NCBI RefSeq assembly: GCF_030538755.1
Contig: NZ_JAUNTJ010000006.1
Span: 62,001 to 126,000, forward strand
Direction: 5' to 3'
From: Paracoccus sp. (in: a-proteobacteria)
Lineage (GTDB): Bacteria > Pseudomonadota > Alphaproteobacteria > Rhodobacterales > Rhodobacteraceae
DNA length: 64,000 nucleotides
Position numbers and translations under genes: made by a program. Shown piece after piece: positions 43,767-52,589 of this stretch (positions within the stretch are counted from its first letter, which is position 1; every line of letters begins with the position of its first letter). The notes under the pieces are model-generated. The model had not been told where the DNA came from and searched no databases. It saw only the letters and a program-made list of their open reading frames with translations.

Positions 43767-44231
43767 ATGCAGATCAGCGAAATCCTGAAACCCGAGGCGG
43801 TCCGCTCGTTCAGTCAGATCGCCTCGAAAAAGCGGCTGTTTCAGGAACTGGCCGACCTAGCGGCCAGCGTTTACGGTCTGAACAGCGCCGAGGTTCTGGA
43901 CGCGTTGCAGGAACGCGAAAGCCTGGGCGCGACCGGCGTGGGGCATGGCGTGGCCGTGCCGCACGCGCGGCTTCATGCGCTGGGCAAGGTCGTGGGCCTG
44001 TTCATCCGGCTGGACAAGCCGATGGATTTCGACGCCGTGGACCGTCAGCCCGTCGATCTGATCTTTGCCCTGCTGGCCCCACAAAGCACCGGCGTCGATC
44101 ATCTCAAGGCGCTGGCGCTGGTGTCGCGGACGCTGCGCGACCCGGATCTGCGCGGCAAGCTGCGCGCCAATGACAGCCCGGTGGCGCTGCATGCCGTGCT
44201 GGCGGCGGCGCATGGCATCAAGGCGGCGTGA
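43767..44231 (+). CDS. ptsN: PTS IIA-like nitrogen regulatory protein
   Basis: EIIA-Ntr of 154 aa, a phosphoryl acceptor from PtsP-NPr with regulatory roles in potassium and nitrogen/carbon balance. The phospho-His is in GVGHGVAVPHARLHAL (about residue 66). The N-terminal SEILKPEAVRSFSQIASKKRLFQELA and VDLIFALLAPQ are standard. AGGGAAAC precedes the ATG. It lies 59 nt after hpf. The regulatory target is not visible here. Confidence 0.95.
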   Translation: MQISEILKPEAVRSFSQIASKKRLFQELADLAASVYGLNSAEVLDALQERESLGATGVGHGVAVPHARLHALGKVVGLFIRLDKPMDFDAVDRQPVDLIFALLAPQSTGVDHLKALALVSRTLRDPDLRGKLRANDSPVALHAVLAAAHGIKAA

Positions 44232-44264
44232 CCCGCCTGCGCCTTTGCGCATAATTTGTGCAAT

Positions 44265-44280
44265 TTGCGGAAAACCGCAA
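44265..44280 (+). terminator. Short hairpin after ptsN
   Basis: TTGCGG-AAAA-CCGCAA is a perfect 6-bp stem with a tetraloop, 34 nt after the ptsN stop and 57 nt before the next small gene, followed by TT. Weak terminator candidate. Confidence 0.4.
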
Positions 44281-44337
44281 TTCCGGCTTGGGCCTGCGGG
44301 CGATTCGGTCCTATCCTTTCGTGAAAGGAGGACCGCC

Positions 44338-44526
44338 ATGACCCGTCACATCAGCGACCAGCACCGCGCCGCCAGCACCGCCCGCCTGCGCGAATTCACC
44401 CGGCAAGAGCGTCAGTCAGGGATGCACCCGGCCATTCAGATGCTGCGCAGCCGCCCGCAGACCCGTGCGGATGACGGGCGGAAAATGACGGAGTTTCTGC
44501 GCATTGCCCGTGGCCGCATGGCCTGA
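44338..44526 (+). CDS. Small basic protein of 62 aa, unknown function
   Basis: I do not recognise this protein. It starts at an ATG 6 nt behind AAAGGAGG, about the strongest ribosome site in the window. The product is short and basic, with many Arg and Gln (HRAASTARLREFTRQERQSG) and an amphipathic C-terminal part (MTEFLRIARGRMA). It has no signal peptide, Cys or membrane segment. It stands alone between ptsN and the ilvE terminator. Strong translation signal and high-GC codon use support it being real. Confidence 0.6.
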   Translation: MTRHISDQHRAASTARLREFTRQERQSGMHPAIQMLRSRPQTRADDGRKMTEFLRIARGRMA

Positions 44527-44681
44527 GGCGGCAGAGGCATCGGCCGCGATGATACGGCCGATGCAAGGGTTGAACTGGGCCGGCCCTGCGCTGGTTAACA
44601 GGATGCAATGACATGTCGGGGGGATAACGCATGGTGCGGCGGCCTATTCCCGCGCGCCGCGCATTTTTTGCGCGATATGAA

Positions 44682-44705
44682 AAAGCCCCGGCTGGCCGGG
44701 GCTTT
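44682..44705. terminator. Intrinsic terminator of ilvE (bidirectional form)
   Basis: AAAGCCCCGG and CCGGGGCTTT form a 10-bp stem with a 4-nt loop, 5 nt beyond the ilvE stop. On the minus strand it is followed by a T run (stem end then TTTTTC), a classic Rho-independent terminator for ilvE. It may also stop transcripts from the small gene on plus. Confidence 0.88.
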
Positions 44706-44710
44706 CATGG

Positions 44711-45580
44711 TCAGCTACGGACCAGTTTTTCGTAATCTTCGGCAATGCCGCGGGTCAGGTCGCCGACGGTAAAGCGCCAGTCGCCGATTTCCGCGACCGG
44801 GGTGACTTCGGCGGCGGTGCCGGTCAGCCAGCATTCGGTAAAGCCCGACAGTTCCTCGGGCTTGATGCGGCGTTCATGGACGGTGATGCCCTTGTCGCGC
44901 AGCATCTGAATGACGGTCTGGCGGGTGATGCCGTTCAGAAAACGGTCGGCCTGCGGGGTATGAACCTCGCCATCCTTGACGAAAAAGATGTTCGCGCCGG
45001 TCGCTTCGGCCACATAACCTTCCCAATCCATGAACAGCGCGTCGGAACAGCCTTTTTCCTCGGCCGCGTGTTTCGACATGGTGCAGATCATGTAAAGACC
45101 GGCGGCCTTGGCGGCGGTCGGGATGGTTTCGGGCGAGGGGCGTTTCCATTTCGCCACGTCCAGTTTCGCGCCCTGCCATTTGGCGTCGCCGTAATAGCTG
45201 CCCCATTCCCAGGCCGCGATGGCCAGATGCACCGGGTTGCGCCGCGCCGACACGCCCATATCCTGCCCCGAGCCACGCCACATCACCGCCCGCACATAGG
45301 CGTCGGTGAAACCGTTGGCCGCCAGCACCTGATCCTTGGCCGCGTCGATTTCTTCGGCACTATAGGGCGAGGTCATGTCCAGCAGCCGCGCCGATTCGAT
45401 CAGCCGCAGCGAATGTTCGTGGCTTTTGAAGATTTTGCCGGAATAGCAGCGTTCGCCCTCGAACACGGAACTGGCATAGTGAAGCGCGTGGCTGAGGATG
45501 TGGACGTTGGCTGCGCGCCAGTCCACCAGCTTGCCGTCCATCCAGATCTTGCCGTCGCGATCATCATATGCAGCCGTCAT
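44711..45580 (-). CDS. ilvE: Branched-chain amino acid aminotransferase
   Basis: Fold-type IV PLP enzyme of about 289 aa that catalyses the last step of Leu, Ile and Val synthesis. Seen: WMDGKLVDWRAANVHILSHALHYASSVFEGER, PLP Lys in CTMSKHAAEEKG, ALFMDWEGYVAEATGANIFFVKDGE, and GITRQTVIQMLRD. ATG 45580 is favoured over 45586 because the GAGG site is then 8 nt upstream. A terminator follows. It is divergent from petP, with an AT-rich intergenic region between. Confidence 0.95.
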   Translation of the reverse strand: MTAAYDDRDGKIWMDGKLVDWRAANVHILSHALHYASSVFEGERCYSGKIFKSHEHSLRLIESARLLDMTSPYSAEEIDAAKDQVLAANGFTDAYVRAVMWRGSGQDMGVSARRNPVHLAIAAWEWGSYYGDAKWQGAKLDVAKWKRPSPETIPTAAKAAGLYMICTMSKHAAEEKGCSDALFMDWEGYVAEATGANIFFVKDGEVHTPQADRFLNGITRQTVIQMLRDKGITVHERRIKPEELSGFTECWLTGTAAEVTPVAEIGDWRFTVGDLTRGIAEDYEKLVRS

Positions 45581-45603
45581 CGCCATGCCCTCAAATTTTC
45601 CAA

Positions 45604-45685
45604 ATCTTGCGCAGATCGTTCAGAAACGTGAAAAATATTTCGCAAGATGGGTTGACGGCTATCTAACAAATTTTTGAAAGTCAAC
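45604..45685. promoter_or_regulatory. Nested inverted repeats in the ilvE-petP intergenic region
   Basis: ATCTTGCG (45604-45611) and CGCAAGAT (45641-45648) are perfect 8-bp inverted repeats 29 bp apart. GTTGAC (45651-45656) and GTCAAC (45680-45685) form a second pair around an AT-rich core. The TTGACG at 45652 could be the petP -35. These may bind PetP (MarR type) for autoregulation or control ilvE; inferred from position. Confidence 0.4.
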
Positions 45686-45716
45686 AACGCTGCCATATCA
45701 AAGGGAACCACAGCTG

Positions 45717-46229
45717 ATGCAGGACACAGCGCGGATCGCGGGTCTAGGTGGGGAAACGCTGCTTTTCCTGACCGACGACCAGTTGCGGCGGGGGATCGAG
45801 GCGATGTTTTTCGCCTATCGGGCGTTCACCGCCGACCCCGACATGATTCTGGGCGATCTGGGCTATGGCCGCGCGCATCACCGGGCGCTGCACTTTATCG
45901 GGCGCGATCAGGGGCTGACCGTGACGGCGCTGCTGGATGTGCTGGGCGTGACCAAGCAATCGCTGAACCGGGTGCTGCGGACGCTGATCGAAGATGGTCT
46001 GGTGGACAGCCGCGTGGGCCGGCGCGACCGGCGCGAACGGCTGTTGCATCTGACCGACAAGGGCACCGCGCTGGAACGCCGCCTGTCCGAGGCGCAGCGG
46101 GGCCGGATGCGCGCGGCCTATCGCGCCGCCGGGCCGCAGGCGGTGGCGGGTTTTCGGCAGGTGCTTGAGGCAATGATGGACCCGGACACGCGGTCGCAGT
46201 ATCAGTCGATGAAGGACACCACGGACTGA
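45717..46229 (+). CDS. petP: MarR-family regulator PetP
   Basis: Winged-helix regulator of 170 aa. The HTH is LTVTALLDVLGVTKQSLNRVLRTLIEDGLV (about residues 66-95) with the wing VDSRVGRRDRRERLLHLTDKG. The pairing with an OmpR-type regulator 4 nt downstream and no histidine kinase matches petP-petR of Rhodobacter capsulatus, where PetR is required for growth and cytochrome bc1 levels. The ATG at 45717 is preceded by AAAGGGAACC. It is divergent from ilvE. Confidence 0.88.
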   Translation: MQDTARIAGLGGETLLFLTDDQLRRGIEAMFFAYRAFTADPDMILGDLGYGRAHHRALHFIGRDQGLTVTALLDVLGVTKQSLNRVLRTLIEDGLVDSRVGRRDRRERLLHLTDKGTALERRLSEAQRGRMRAAYRAAGPQAVAGFRQVLEAMMDPDTRSQYQSMKDTTD

Positions 46230-46233
46230 CCCC

Positions 46234-46953
46234 ATGACCAGCGCCGCCCCGGCTGCCGATACGCATATCCTGATCGTCGATGATGACGAACGCATCCGCG
46301 CCCTGCTGCGGCGGTTTCTGGAACGGCACGGCTATTTCGTGACCGCCGCCCGCGATGCGGCGCAGGCGCGGCGGTTGCTGGGCGGGCTGGAATTCGACCT
46401 GATCGTGCTGGATGTGATGATGCCGGGCGAGGACGGCTTTTCCCTGACCCGCGATCTGCGCCGCCGGATCAGCACGCCCATCCTGCTGCTGACCGCCAAG
46501 GGCGAGACATCCGACCGCATCACCGGGCTGGAATCGGGGGCCGATGATTATCTGGCCAAGCCGTTCGAGCCGCGCGAACTGTTGCTGCGTATTGCCGCGA
46601 TCCTGCGCCGGATGCCCGCCGCCGAGGTTGCGCAGCCGAAATTTCTGACCATGGGCGCGCTGCGCTATGACACCGAAAAGGGCGATCTGTGGTCGGGCGA
46701 CACGCCGATCCGCCTGACCGGATCGGAAACCGCGCTGCTGCGGCGGCTGGCGGCCAGCCGGGGCCAGCCGGTCAGCCGCGCCGAACTGATCGAGGATCTG
46801 GGCCGGGGCGCCCCCGGTGACGAGGCCGAAAACAGCGAACGCGCCATCGACGTTCAGATCACCCGCCTGCGCCGCAAGCTGGAACCCGACCCGCGCGAGC
46901 CTCGATTCCTGCAAACCGTGCGCGGCACCGGCTATATGCTGGTGGCCGACTGA
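46234..46953 (+). CDS. petR: OmpR-family response regulator PetR
   Basis: Regulator of 239 aa: receiver domain with acidic pair in LIVDDDERIRALLRRFLE, phospho-acceptor Asp in DLIVLDVMMPGEDGF, Thr in LLLTAKGE and Lys in YLAKPFEPRELLLRI; then a C-terminal winged helix (AIDVQITRLRRKLEPDPREPRFLQTVRGTGYMLV). No histidine kinase is adjacent, so it may be phosphorylated by a distant kinase or act without it. Its stop overlaps the next start by 1 nt. Confidence 0.92.
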   Translation: MTSAAPAADTHILIVDDDERIRALLRRFLERHGYFVTAARDAAQARRLLGGLEFDLIVLDVMMPGEDGFSLTRDLRRRISTPILLLTAKGETSDRITGLESGADDYLAKPFEPRELLLRIAAILRRMPAAEVAQPKFLTMGALRYDTEKGDLWSGDTPIRLTGSETALLRRLAASRGQPVSRAELIEDLGRGAPGDEAENSERAIDVQITRLRRKLEPDPREPRFLQTVRGTGYMLVAD

Positions 46954-47801
46954 TGGACGGGGGCCGCTGGGACGATCTGGACGCCGCGACCGCGCTGGCC
47001 CTGCTGGAATGGCAGGCCGAGATGGGCGCGGACGAACCTGCTTTGGATGCGCCGCTGGATCGGTTCGCCATGGCCGACCGCCCGCCTGCCGCCGCTGCCG
47101 CGCCTGCGCCGCTGGCCGCGTCGCCCGCAATGGTCGGGCCAGCCACCGCCGCGCCCCAGCTTTCACCGGGCGCTGCCGAACCGGATCTGGACGCGCTGGT
47201 GGCCGAGGCGCAGCGCATGGCGGATGCCGCGCCGACGCTGGAGGATCTGGCGGCGGCGCAGGAACGCTTTGACGGGATCGAGCTGAAAAAGGGCGCGCGC
47301 CGCTTTGTCTTTGCCGATGGCAACCCCGCCGCCCGCGTGCTGATTCTGGGCGAGGCGCCTGGCGACGAAGAGGACCGTCAGGGCCGCCCCTTTGTCGGCC
47401 GCGCCGGGCAGTTGCTGGACCTGATGTTCGCCGCCATCGGCATGGCGCGCGATCACGTCGATGCCACGCGGGCGCTGTATATCACCAATATTTTACCGTG
47501 GCGGCCACCGGGCAACCGCGATCCCTCGGATGCGGAAATGGCGATGATGATGCCCTTTGTGCGCCGCCATGTCGAACTGGCCGCGCCTGATCTGGTGGTG
47601 CTGATGGGCAACACGCCCTGTCAGGCGGCGCTGGGCCGTCGCGGCATTCTGCGGCTGCGCGGCAACTGGACCGAGGCCTTTGGCCGCCCCGCCATGCCGA
47701 TGACCCACCCGGCCTATCTGCTGCGCAATCCGGTGGCCAAGCGCGAATCATGGGCCGATCTTTTATCGGTGCAGGCACGGCTGGAATCTCTTTCCGTTTA
47801 G
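46953..47801 (+). CDS. Uracil-DNA glycosylase family protein lacking Fe-S cysteines
   Basis: Protein of 282 aa: an Ala/Pro-rich low-complexity N-terminal region (residues 45-75), then a family 4-type UDG core with RVLILGEAPGDEEDRQGRPFVGRAGQLLD (catalytic motif GEAPG), TNILPWRPPGNRDPS, and MTHPAYLLRNPVAK (motif with the active His). Family 4 enzymes hold a 4Fe-4S cluster with four Cys. This protein has one Cys only (NTPCQ), and the first Cys position reads DGIELKK. It should therefore lack the cluster. Activity is uncertain. It is translationally coupled to petR (TGATG). Confidence 0.85.
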   Translation: MDGGRWDDLDAATALALLEWQAEMGADEPALDAPLDRFAMADRPPAAAAAPAPLAASPAMVGPATAAPQLSPGAAEPDLDALVAEAQRMADAAPTLEDLAAAQERFDGIELKKGARRFVFADGNPAARVLILGEAPGDEEDRQGRPFVGRAGQLLDLMFAAIGMARDHVDATRALYITNILPWRPPGNRDPSDAEMAMMMPFVRRHVELAAPDLVVLMGNTPCQAALGRRGILRLRGNWTEAFGRPAMPMTHPAYLLRNPVAKRESWADLLSVQARLESLSV

Positions 47802-47836
47802 GTTCCGTTTGGCCTAGATCGGGCAAACGAGGTTTT

Positions 47837-49195
47837 ATGCGCTTTATGATCCGCAGTTTTGGCGGGCTGGCGATTGCCGCCCTGACGATTGCCCTGCTGT
47901 TTCTGGCGGGGTTTCAGTTGTGGCAGGCGCTTGAGACGCGGCGGGCCGGGCCGGGGGGCGGGCGGCCCGTTGGGGAACAGGTGTTCACCGCGCGGCTGCT
48001 GACGGTGGTGCCGGGGCCGCAGAATCCGCTGATCGAGGTGTTCGGCACCGTGCAGGCGCGCCGCTCGCTGCAAATGCGGGCGCAGGCGGCGGGGCGGATC
48101 GTTCAGCTTGACCCCTCGATGCACGAAGGCAGCAGCGTGTCGGCGGGGCAGTTTCTGCTGCGCATCGACCCGGCCCCGGCGCAGGCGCAGGTGGCCGTGG
48201 CCGAGGCCGCGCACGAGGCGGCGGCAGCGGTGCTGGCCGAGGCGCAGAACGCCGTCGGCATTGCCCGCGACGATCTGACCGCAGCCGAGGAACAGGCCAC
48301 GCTGCGCCGTGCGGCGGTGGCGCGGCAGGAACAACTGGCCGGGCGCGGCCTTGGCACCAGCGCCGAGGCGGAAACGGTGCGGCTGGCGGCCTCGACCGCC
48401 AATCAGGCGGTGCTGTCGCGCCGGTCGGCTTTGGCCAGTGCCGAAGCGGCGGTGGATTCCGCCACCATCAGCCTGCGCCGCGCCGGGATCGACCTGTCCG
48501 AAGCGCAGCGGGCGCTGGATCAGACCGCGCTTTTCGCGGGATTCGACGGGCAGATCACCAATGTCACCGCATCCGAAGGCGGGCTGGTGTCGGTGAATGA
48601 ACAACTGGCCGAACTGATCGACCCGGCCGCGCTGGAGGTGCAGATCATCCTGTCGCTGGATCAGTTCGCGCGGCTGTCGGCGGCACCCGGCGGGCTGGGC
48701 GGCACGCCGGCTCAGGTCATGCTGGATGGGTCAGCCGGGCGGATCGCCGTGCCTGCGGTGCTGGACCGGGCGGCGGCATCCGTCGCGCAAGGCTCGGCGG
48801 GCCGCACGGTCTTTGCCCGGATCGAGGGCAGCCAGTCGGGCCTGCGCCCCGGTGATTTCGTCGCGGCTGCGATTGCCGAACCGCCGCTGGATGATGCGGC
48901 GGCGATCCCGGCGGCGGCGCTGGGCGGTGACGGCGCGGTGCTGGTCGTGGATGAGACCGGGCGGCTGTCTGCGGTGGTGGTGCAGGTGCTGCGGCGTCAG
49001 GGCGATCAGGTGCTGATCGCCGTGCCGCCGGGGCTGGCGGGCGCGCGGATCGTGGCCGAACGCGCGCCGCAGCTTGGCGTTGGTATCCGCGTGCGCGATG
49101 CCGCCGCCCCCGCGGACGAGGCGACAGGCCGCAGCGGCGGCGCGCCCGGCAACGGACGGCAGGCCCGTCAGGGCGCGGGGCAGGGCAATGGCTGA
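47837..49195 (+). CDS. RND efflux periplasmic adaptor (HlyD/AcrA family)
   Basis: Membrane-fusion protein of 452 aa: N-terminal anchor helix (residues 10-30), lipoyl halves (QAAGRIVQLDPSMHEGSSVSAGQFLLRID and LFAGFDGQITNVTASEGGLVSVNEQLAELID), a long coiled hairpin between (about 105-225), then beta-barrel regions and a Gly/Gln-rich tail (GRSGGAPGNGRQARQGAGQGNG, split here only for naming). Ribosome site ACGAGG precedes ATG 47837. It overlaps the RND pump gene by 8 nt. Confidence 0.92.
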   Translation: MRFMIRSFGGLAIAALTIALLFLAGFQLWQALETRRAGPGGGRPVGEQVFTARLLTVVPGPQNPLIEVFGTVQARRSLQMRAQAAGRIVQLDPSMHEGSSVSAGQFLLRIDPAPAQAQVAVAEAAHEAAAAVLAEAQNAVGIARDDLTAAEEQATLRRAAVARQEQLAGRGLGTSAEAETVRLAASTANQAVLSRRSALASAEAAVDSATISLRRAGIDLSEAQRALDQTALFAGFDGQITNVTASEGGLVSVNEQLAELIDPAALEVQIILSLDQFARLSAAPGGLGGTPAQVMLDGSAGRIAVPAVLDRAAASVAQGSAGRTVFARIEGSQSGLRPGDFVAAAIAEPPLDDAAAIPAAALGGDGAVLVVDETGRLSAVVVQVLRRQGDQVLIAVPPGLAGARIVAERAPQLGVGIRVRDAAAPADEATGRSGGAPGNGRQARQGAGQGNG

Positions 49196-52100
49196 GCGGG
49201 GGCACAGCCCCTTGCCGCCGGGGCGCGGCGTGCTGTCGCTGTTCACCCGCCACGCCACGCTGGCCAATATCGTCATGGTGGTGATGATAGTCACCGGCCT
49301 GCTGGCCGCGCCCCGGATGCGGTCGCAGCATTTCCCCGATTCGGTGGTGCAGACGATCAGCGTCTCTGTTCAATGGGACGGTGCCGGGGCCGATGACGTG
49401 GACCGTGCCATCGTCGGGGTGCTGGAACCGGCGCTGATGGGGGTCGAGGGGGTCGCCAACACCACCTCGCGCGCGGTCGAGGGCGCGGCGCGGCTTCAGA
49501 TGGAGTTCGAACCCGGCTGGGACATGTCGCGCGCCATGACCGAGGCCGAAGCCGCCGTCGATTCCGCCGGGCAATTGCCCGAGGGGGCCGAAACGCCGGA
49601 ACTGACCCGTGGCGCATGGCGCGACGGGGTGGCGGATGTGGTGATCTCTGGCCCGGTCAGCGTCGATCTGCTTGGCCGCTTTGGCGACGATCTGCTGACC
49701 CGGCTGTATCAGCGCGGCATCACCCGCGCCACGCTGACCGGGGTGGCCGCGCCCGAAACGCTGGTCACGCTGCGCGCCGCCGATCTGGAACGCCATGACC
49801 TGACGATGGAGCAGGTCGCCGCCGTCATATCCGCCGCCGCCAGCGCACGTCCGGCGGGCGAGATCGCATCGGGTGCCGCGCGGGTGCGCACCGGGGCCGA
49901 GGCGCGCGACCCCGATGCGGTGGGCGCGCTGGTGCTGCGGGCGCAGGCGGATGGATCGAACCTGCTGATCCGCGATGTGGCCGAGGTGACGTCTTCGGGC
50001 GCGGCGCGGGCGGTGTCGATGTTCGTGGGTGACGATCCGGCGGTGATCGTGCAGGTGCAACGCTCGGCCGCGGGCGATGCCATCGCCATGCAGCGCGAGG
50101 TCGAGGCCGCGCTGGACGAGATGCGCCCCGGTCTGCCGCAGGGGGTAGAGCTGACGCTGGTGCGCGCGCGCGCCGAACAGATCGCCGGGCGGCTGGCGCT
50201 GTTGGTCGATAATGCCGTCATGGGGCTGGCGCTGGTTCTGGGGCTGCTGTTTCTGTTCCTGAACGCGCGCACCGCGATCTGGGTGGCGGCGGGGATTCCG
50301 GCGGCGATGCTGGCGGCGATTGCGATGATGTATGCGCTGGGCATGACGCTGAACATGATTTCGCTGTTCGCGCTGATCCTGACGCTGGGCATCGTGGTGG
50401 ATGATGCCATCGTGGTCGGCGAACATGCCGATTACCGGGGCCGCAAGCTGCACGATCCGCCGGTGCTGGCTGCTGAACGTGCCGTGCGGCGGATGGCGGC
50501 GCCGGTGATTTCCTCGACCCTGACGACGATCATCGCCTTTGCCGGGCTGATGATGATCGGCGGGCGGTTCGGCACCATGGTCGTGGATATTCCGACGGTG
50601 GTCGGGCTGGTGCTGATCGGGTCGCTGGTCGAATGCCTGCTGGTGCTGCCGCATCACATGTCGCGGGCGCTGGCGGGCAGTCGCCAGCCGCGCTGGTATG
50701 ACGCGCCCTCGCGCGTGGCGAACCGGGGGCTGGACTGGTTCGTGCGTGTGGTGATGCGCCGGGTGACGGAATGGATATGGCGGCTGCGCTATCCGGTGCT
50801 GGCGGGGGTGCTGGCGCTGTTTGCCTGGGCGGCGGGTGTGCTGATGACGGGGCAGGTGCCGTGGCGGTTCTTTGATTCGCCCGAACAATCCTCGATCAGC
50901 GGCAATTTCGCCATGCTGCCGGGGTCGGAACGCGCCGACAGCCTGCAAGTGATGCGCGCGATGCAGACCGCGGTCGAGGATCTGGGCCGCGAATACGAGG
51001 CTCGCTATGGCCTGAACCCGGTCGTTCACACGGTTGCCCAGATCGGCGGCAATATGGGACGCCCGCTGCCGGTGGCGGAAACCATTGATGCCGATCTGCT
51101 GGGCGCGATCCAGATCGAACTGATCGACACCGACCTGCGGCCCTATTCCAGTTTCGAATTTCTGATGGCGGTTCAGCGGGCCATGCCCGACGATCCGCGT
51201 CTGGAACAGATTTCCTTTCGCGGTGCCGGTTCAGGCCCCGGCGGCGATGCCATCTCGGTGCTGATGACCGGGGCGGATGCGCAGCGGCTGAAAGATGCCG
51301 CCGAGGCGCTGAAAACCCGGCTGGCGGCCTACCCCGAGGTTTCGGCGCTGGAAGATTCGATGTCCGTCGATAAAGAGGAAATGGCGCTGGCCCTGACCCC
51401 GCAGGGCCGCGCACTGGGCTTTACCACCGAGACGCTGGCCGCAGAATTGCGCCGCCGTCTGGCCGGGATCGAGGCGGCGACCTTTCCCGTCGGCACCCGC
51501 AGCGGCACGATTCAGGTGGAACTGGCCGATCAGGAACGGCGCGGCGATTTTCTGGACAGGATGCGGCTGCGCGCGCCCGGCGGGCAATGGGTGCCGCTTG
51601 GCGATATTGTCACGGTCAGCACGCGCGCGGGCTTTTCCACCATCCGCCGCGAAAACGGCCAGCGGATGATTCTGGTCACGGGCGACATTGCGGGCGACGA
51701 TCCCGGCGCGGCGGCGGCCCTGACCCAGCGGATCGACAGCGAAATCATGCCCGAGATCGCATTGGCCTATGGCGTCGATTTCCGCATGACCGGGCTGGCC
51801 GAACAGGAAGAGGAATTCCTGGACGACGCCCTGCTGGGCTTTGCCATGGCCATGCTGGGCATCTATGTGGTGCTGGCGTGGATCTTTGCCTCGTGGAGCA
51901 GGCCGCTGATCGTCATGTCGGTGATCCCTTTCGGCCTGATCGGCGCGGTCTGGGGGCATTACCTGTGGAGCCTGCCGATGACGATGTTTTCGGTCGTCGG
52001 GCTGGTCGGCATGTCGGGCATCATCATCAACGATTCCATCGTGCTGATTTCCGCCATCGACGAAAAAGCCGCCACGCGCGGCCTGCGCCCCGCCGTGATT

Positions 52101-52589
52101 TCCGCCGTGGCCGAGCGGTTCCGCCCGGTCATGCTGACCACCGCCACCACTGTTCTGGGCCTTGCGCCGCTGCTGTATGAGCGGTCGTCGCAGGCGCTGT
52201 TCCTGAAACCCACGGTCGTGTCGCTGGCCTATGGGCTGGGGTTCGGCATGATCGTGGTGTTGCTGATCGTGCCCGCTGTGCTGGCGGTGGGCAATGACAT
52301 CGGCCGGGTGCGGCGGGCGTTCCGCCGTGGCTGGCGCAGCGCCGAATTGTCGCGGCCCTTGCGCGTTGGTGCGGGGGTCGCGGCACTGGGCTTTGCCGCG
52401 ACGATCCTGCCGGTAACGCTGTTGCCTGCGGTAGGGGTGGCGCTGCCCGCGTGGTGGCCGGTGGCGGCATCGGCGGGGCAGGCGTTTGCGTGGTATCTGG
52501 GCGCGGTTATGCTGGCGCTGTTGGCGGCGGTGCTGGTCAGCCTTGCGGGGCGCAGCCGCGATGCTCGGTCGCGCCATCCGGCTGAATAA
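49188..52589 (+). CDS. RND-family efflux transporter (AcrB/MdtB-like)
   Basis: Inner-membrane proton-driven pump of 1133 aa with the two-fold RND plan: TM1 near residue 22, a porter domain, TM2-7 (about 340-560), second porter domain, TM8-12 (about 890-1110). Proton-relay acidic residues are in LTLGIVVDDAIVVGEHAD in TM4; the second repeat has GLVGMSGIIINDSIVLISAIDEK. The GxxPRMRSQHFPD start is nearer to multidrug/unknown RND pumps than to Cus-type. The unusually long C-terminal tail has two extra hydrophobic helices (about 1060-1120). No outer-membrane channel follows. The 3' end overlaps the convergent gene by 53 nt. Confidence 0.93.
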   Translation: MAERGHSPLPPGRGVLSLFTRHATLANIVMVVMIVTGLLAAPRMRSQHFPDSVVQTISVSVQWDGAGADDVDRAIVGVLEPALMGVEGVANTTSRAVEGAARLQMEFEPGWDMSRAMTEAEAAVDSAGQLPEGAETPELTRGAWRDGVADVVISGPVSVDLLGRFGDDLLTRLYQRGITRATLTGVAAPETLVTLRAADLERHDLTMEQVAAVISAAASARPAGEIASGAARVRTGAEARDPDAVGALVLRAQADGSNLLIRDVAEVTSSGAARAVSMFVGDDPAVIVQVQRSAAGDAIAMQREVEAALDEMRPGLPQGVELTLVRARAEQIAGRLALLVDNAVMGLALVLGLLFLFLNARTAIWVAAGIPAAMLAAIAMMYALGMTLNMISLFALILTLGIVVDDAIVVGEHADYRGRKLHDPPVLAAERAVRRMAAPVISSTLTTIIAFAGLMMIGGRFGTMVVDIPTVVGLVLIGSLVECLLVLPHHMSRALAGSRQPRWYDAPSRVANRGLDWFVRVVMRRVTEWIWRLRYPVLAGVLALFAWAAGVLMTGQVPWRFFDSPEQSSISGNFAMLPGSERADSLQVMRAMQTAVEDLGREYEARYGLNPVVHTVAQIGGNMGRPLPVAETIDADLLGAIQIELIDTDLRPYSSFEFLMAVQRAMPDDPRLEQISFRGAGSGPGGDAISVLMTGADAQRLKDAAEALKTRLAAYPEVSALEDSMSVDKEEMALALTPQGRALGFTTETLAAELRRRLAGIEAATFPVGTRSGTIQVELADQERRGDFLDRMRLRAPGGQWVPLGDIVTVSTRAGFSTIRRENGQRMILVTGDIAGDDPGAAAALTQRIDSEIMPEIALAYGVDFRMTGLAEQEEEFLDDALLGFAMAMLGIYVVLAWIFASWSRPLIVMSVIPFGLIGAVWGHYLWSLPMTMFSVVGLVGMSGIIINDSIVLISAIDEKAATRGLRPAVISAVAERFRPVMLTTATTVLGLAPLLYERSSQALFLKPTVVSLAYGLGFGMIVVLLIVPAVLAVGNDIGRVRRAFRRGWRSAELSRPLRVGAGVAALGFAATILPVTLLPAVGVALPAWWPVAASAGQAFAWYLGAVMLALLAAVLVSLAGRSRDARSRHPAE

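Noticed and set aside
48717-51029. 770-codon open frame on minus opposite the RND pump
   Set aside because: Antisense artefact; the RND frame has full family sequence.
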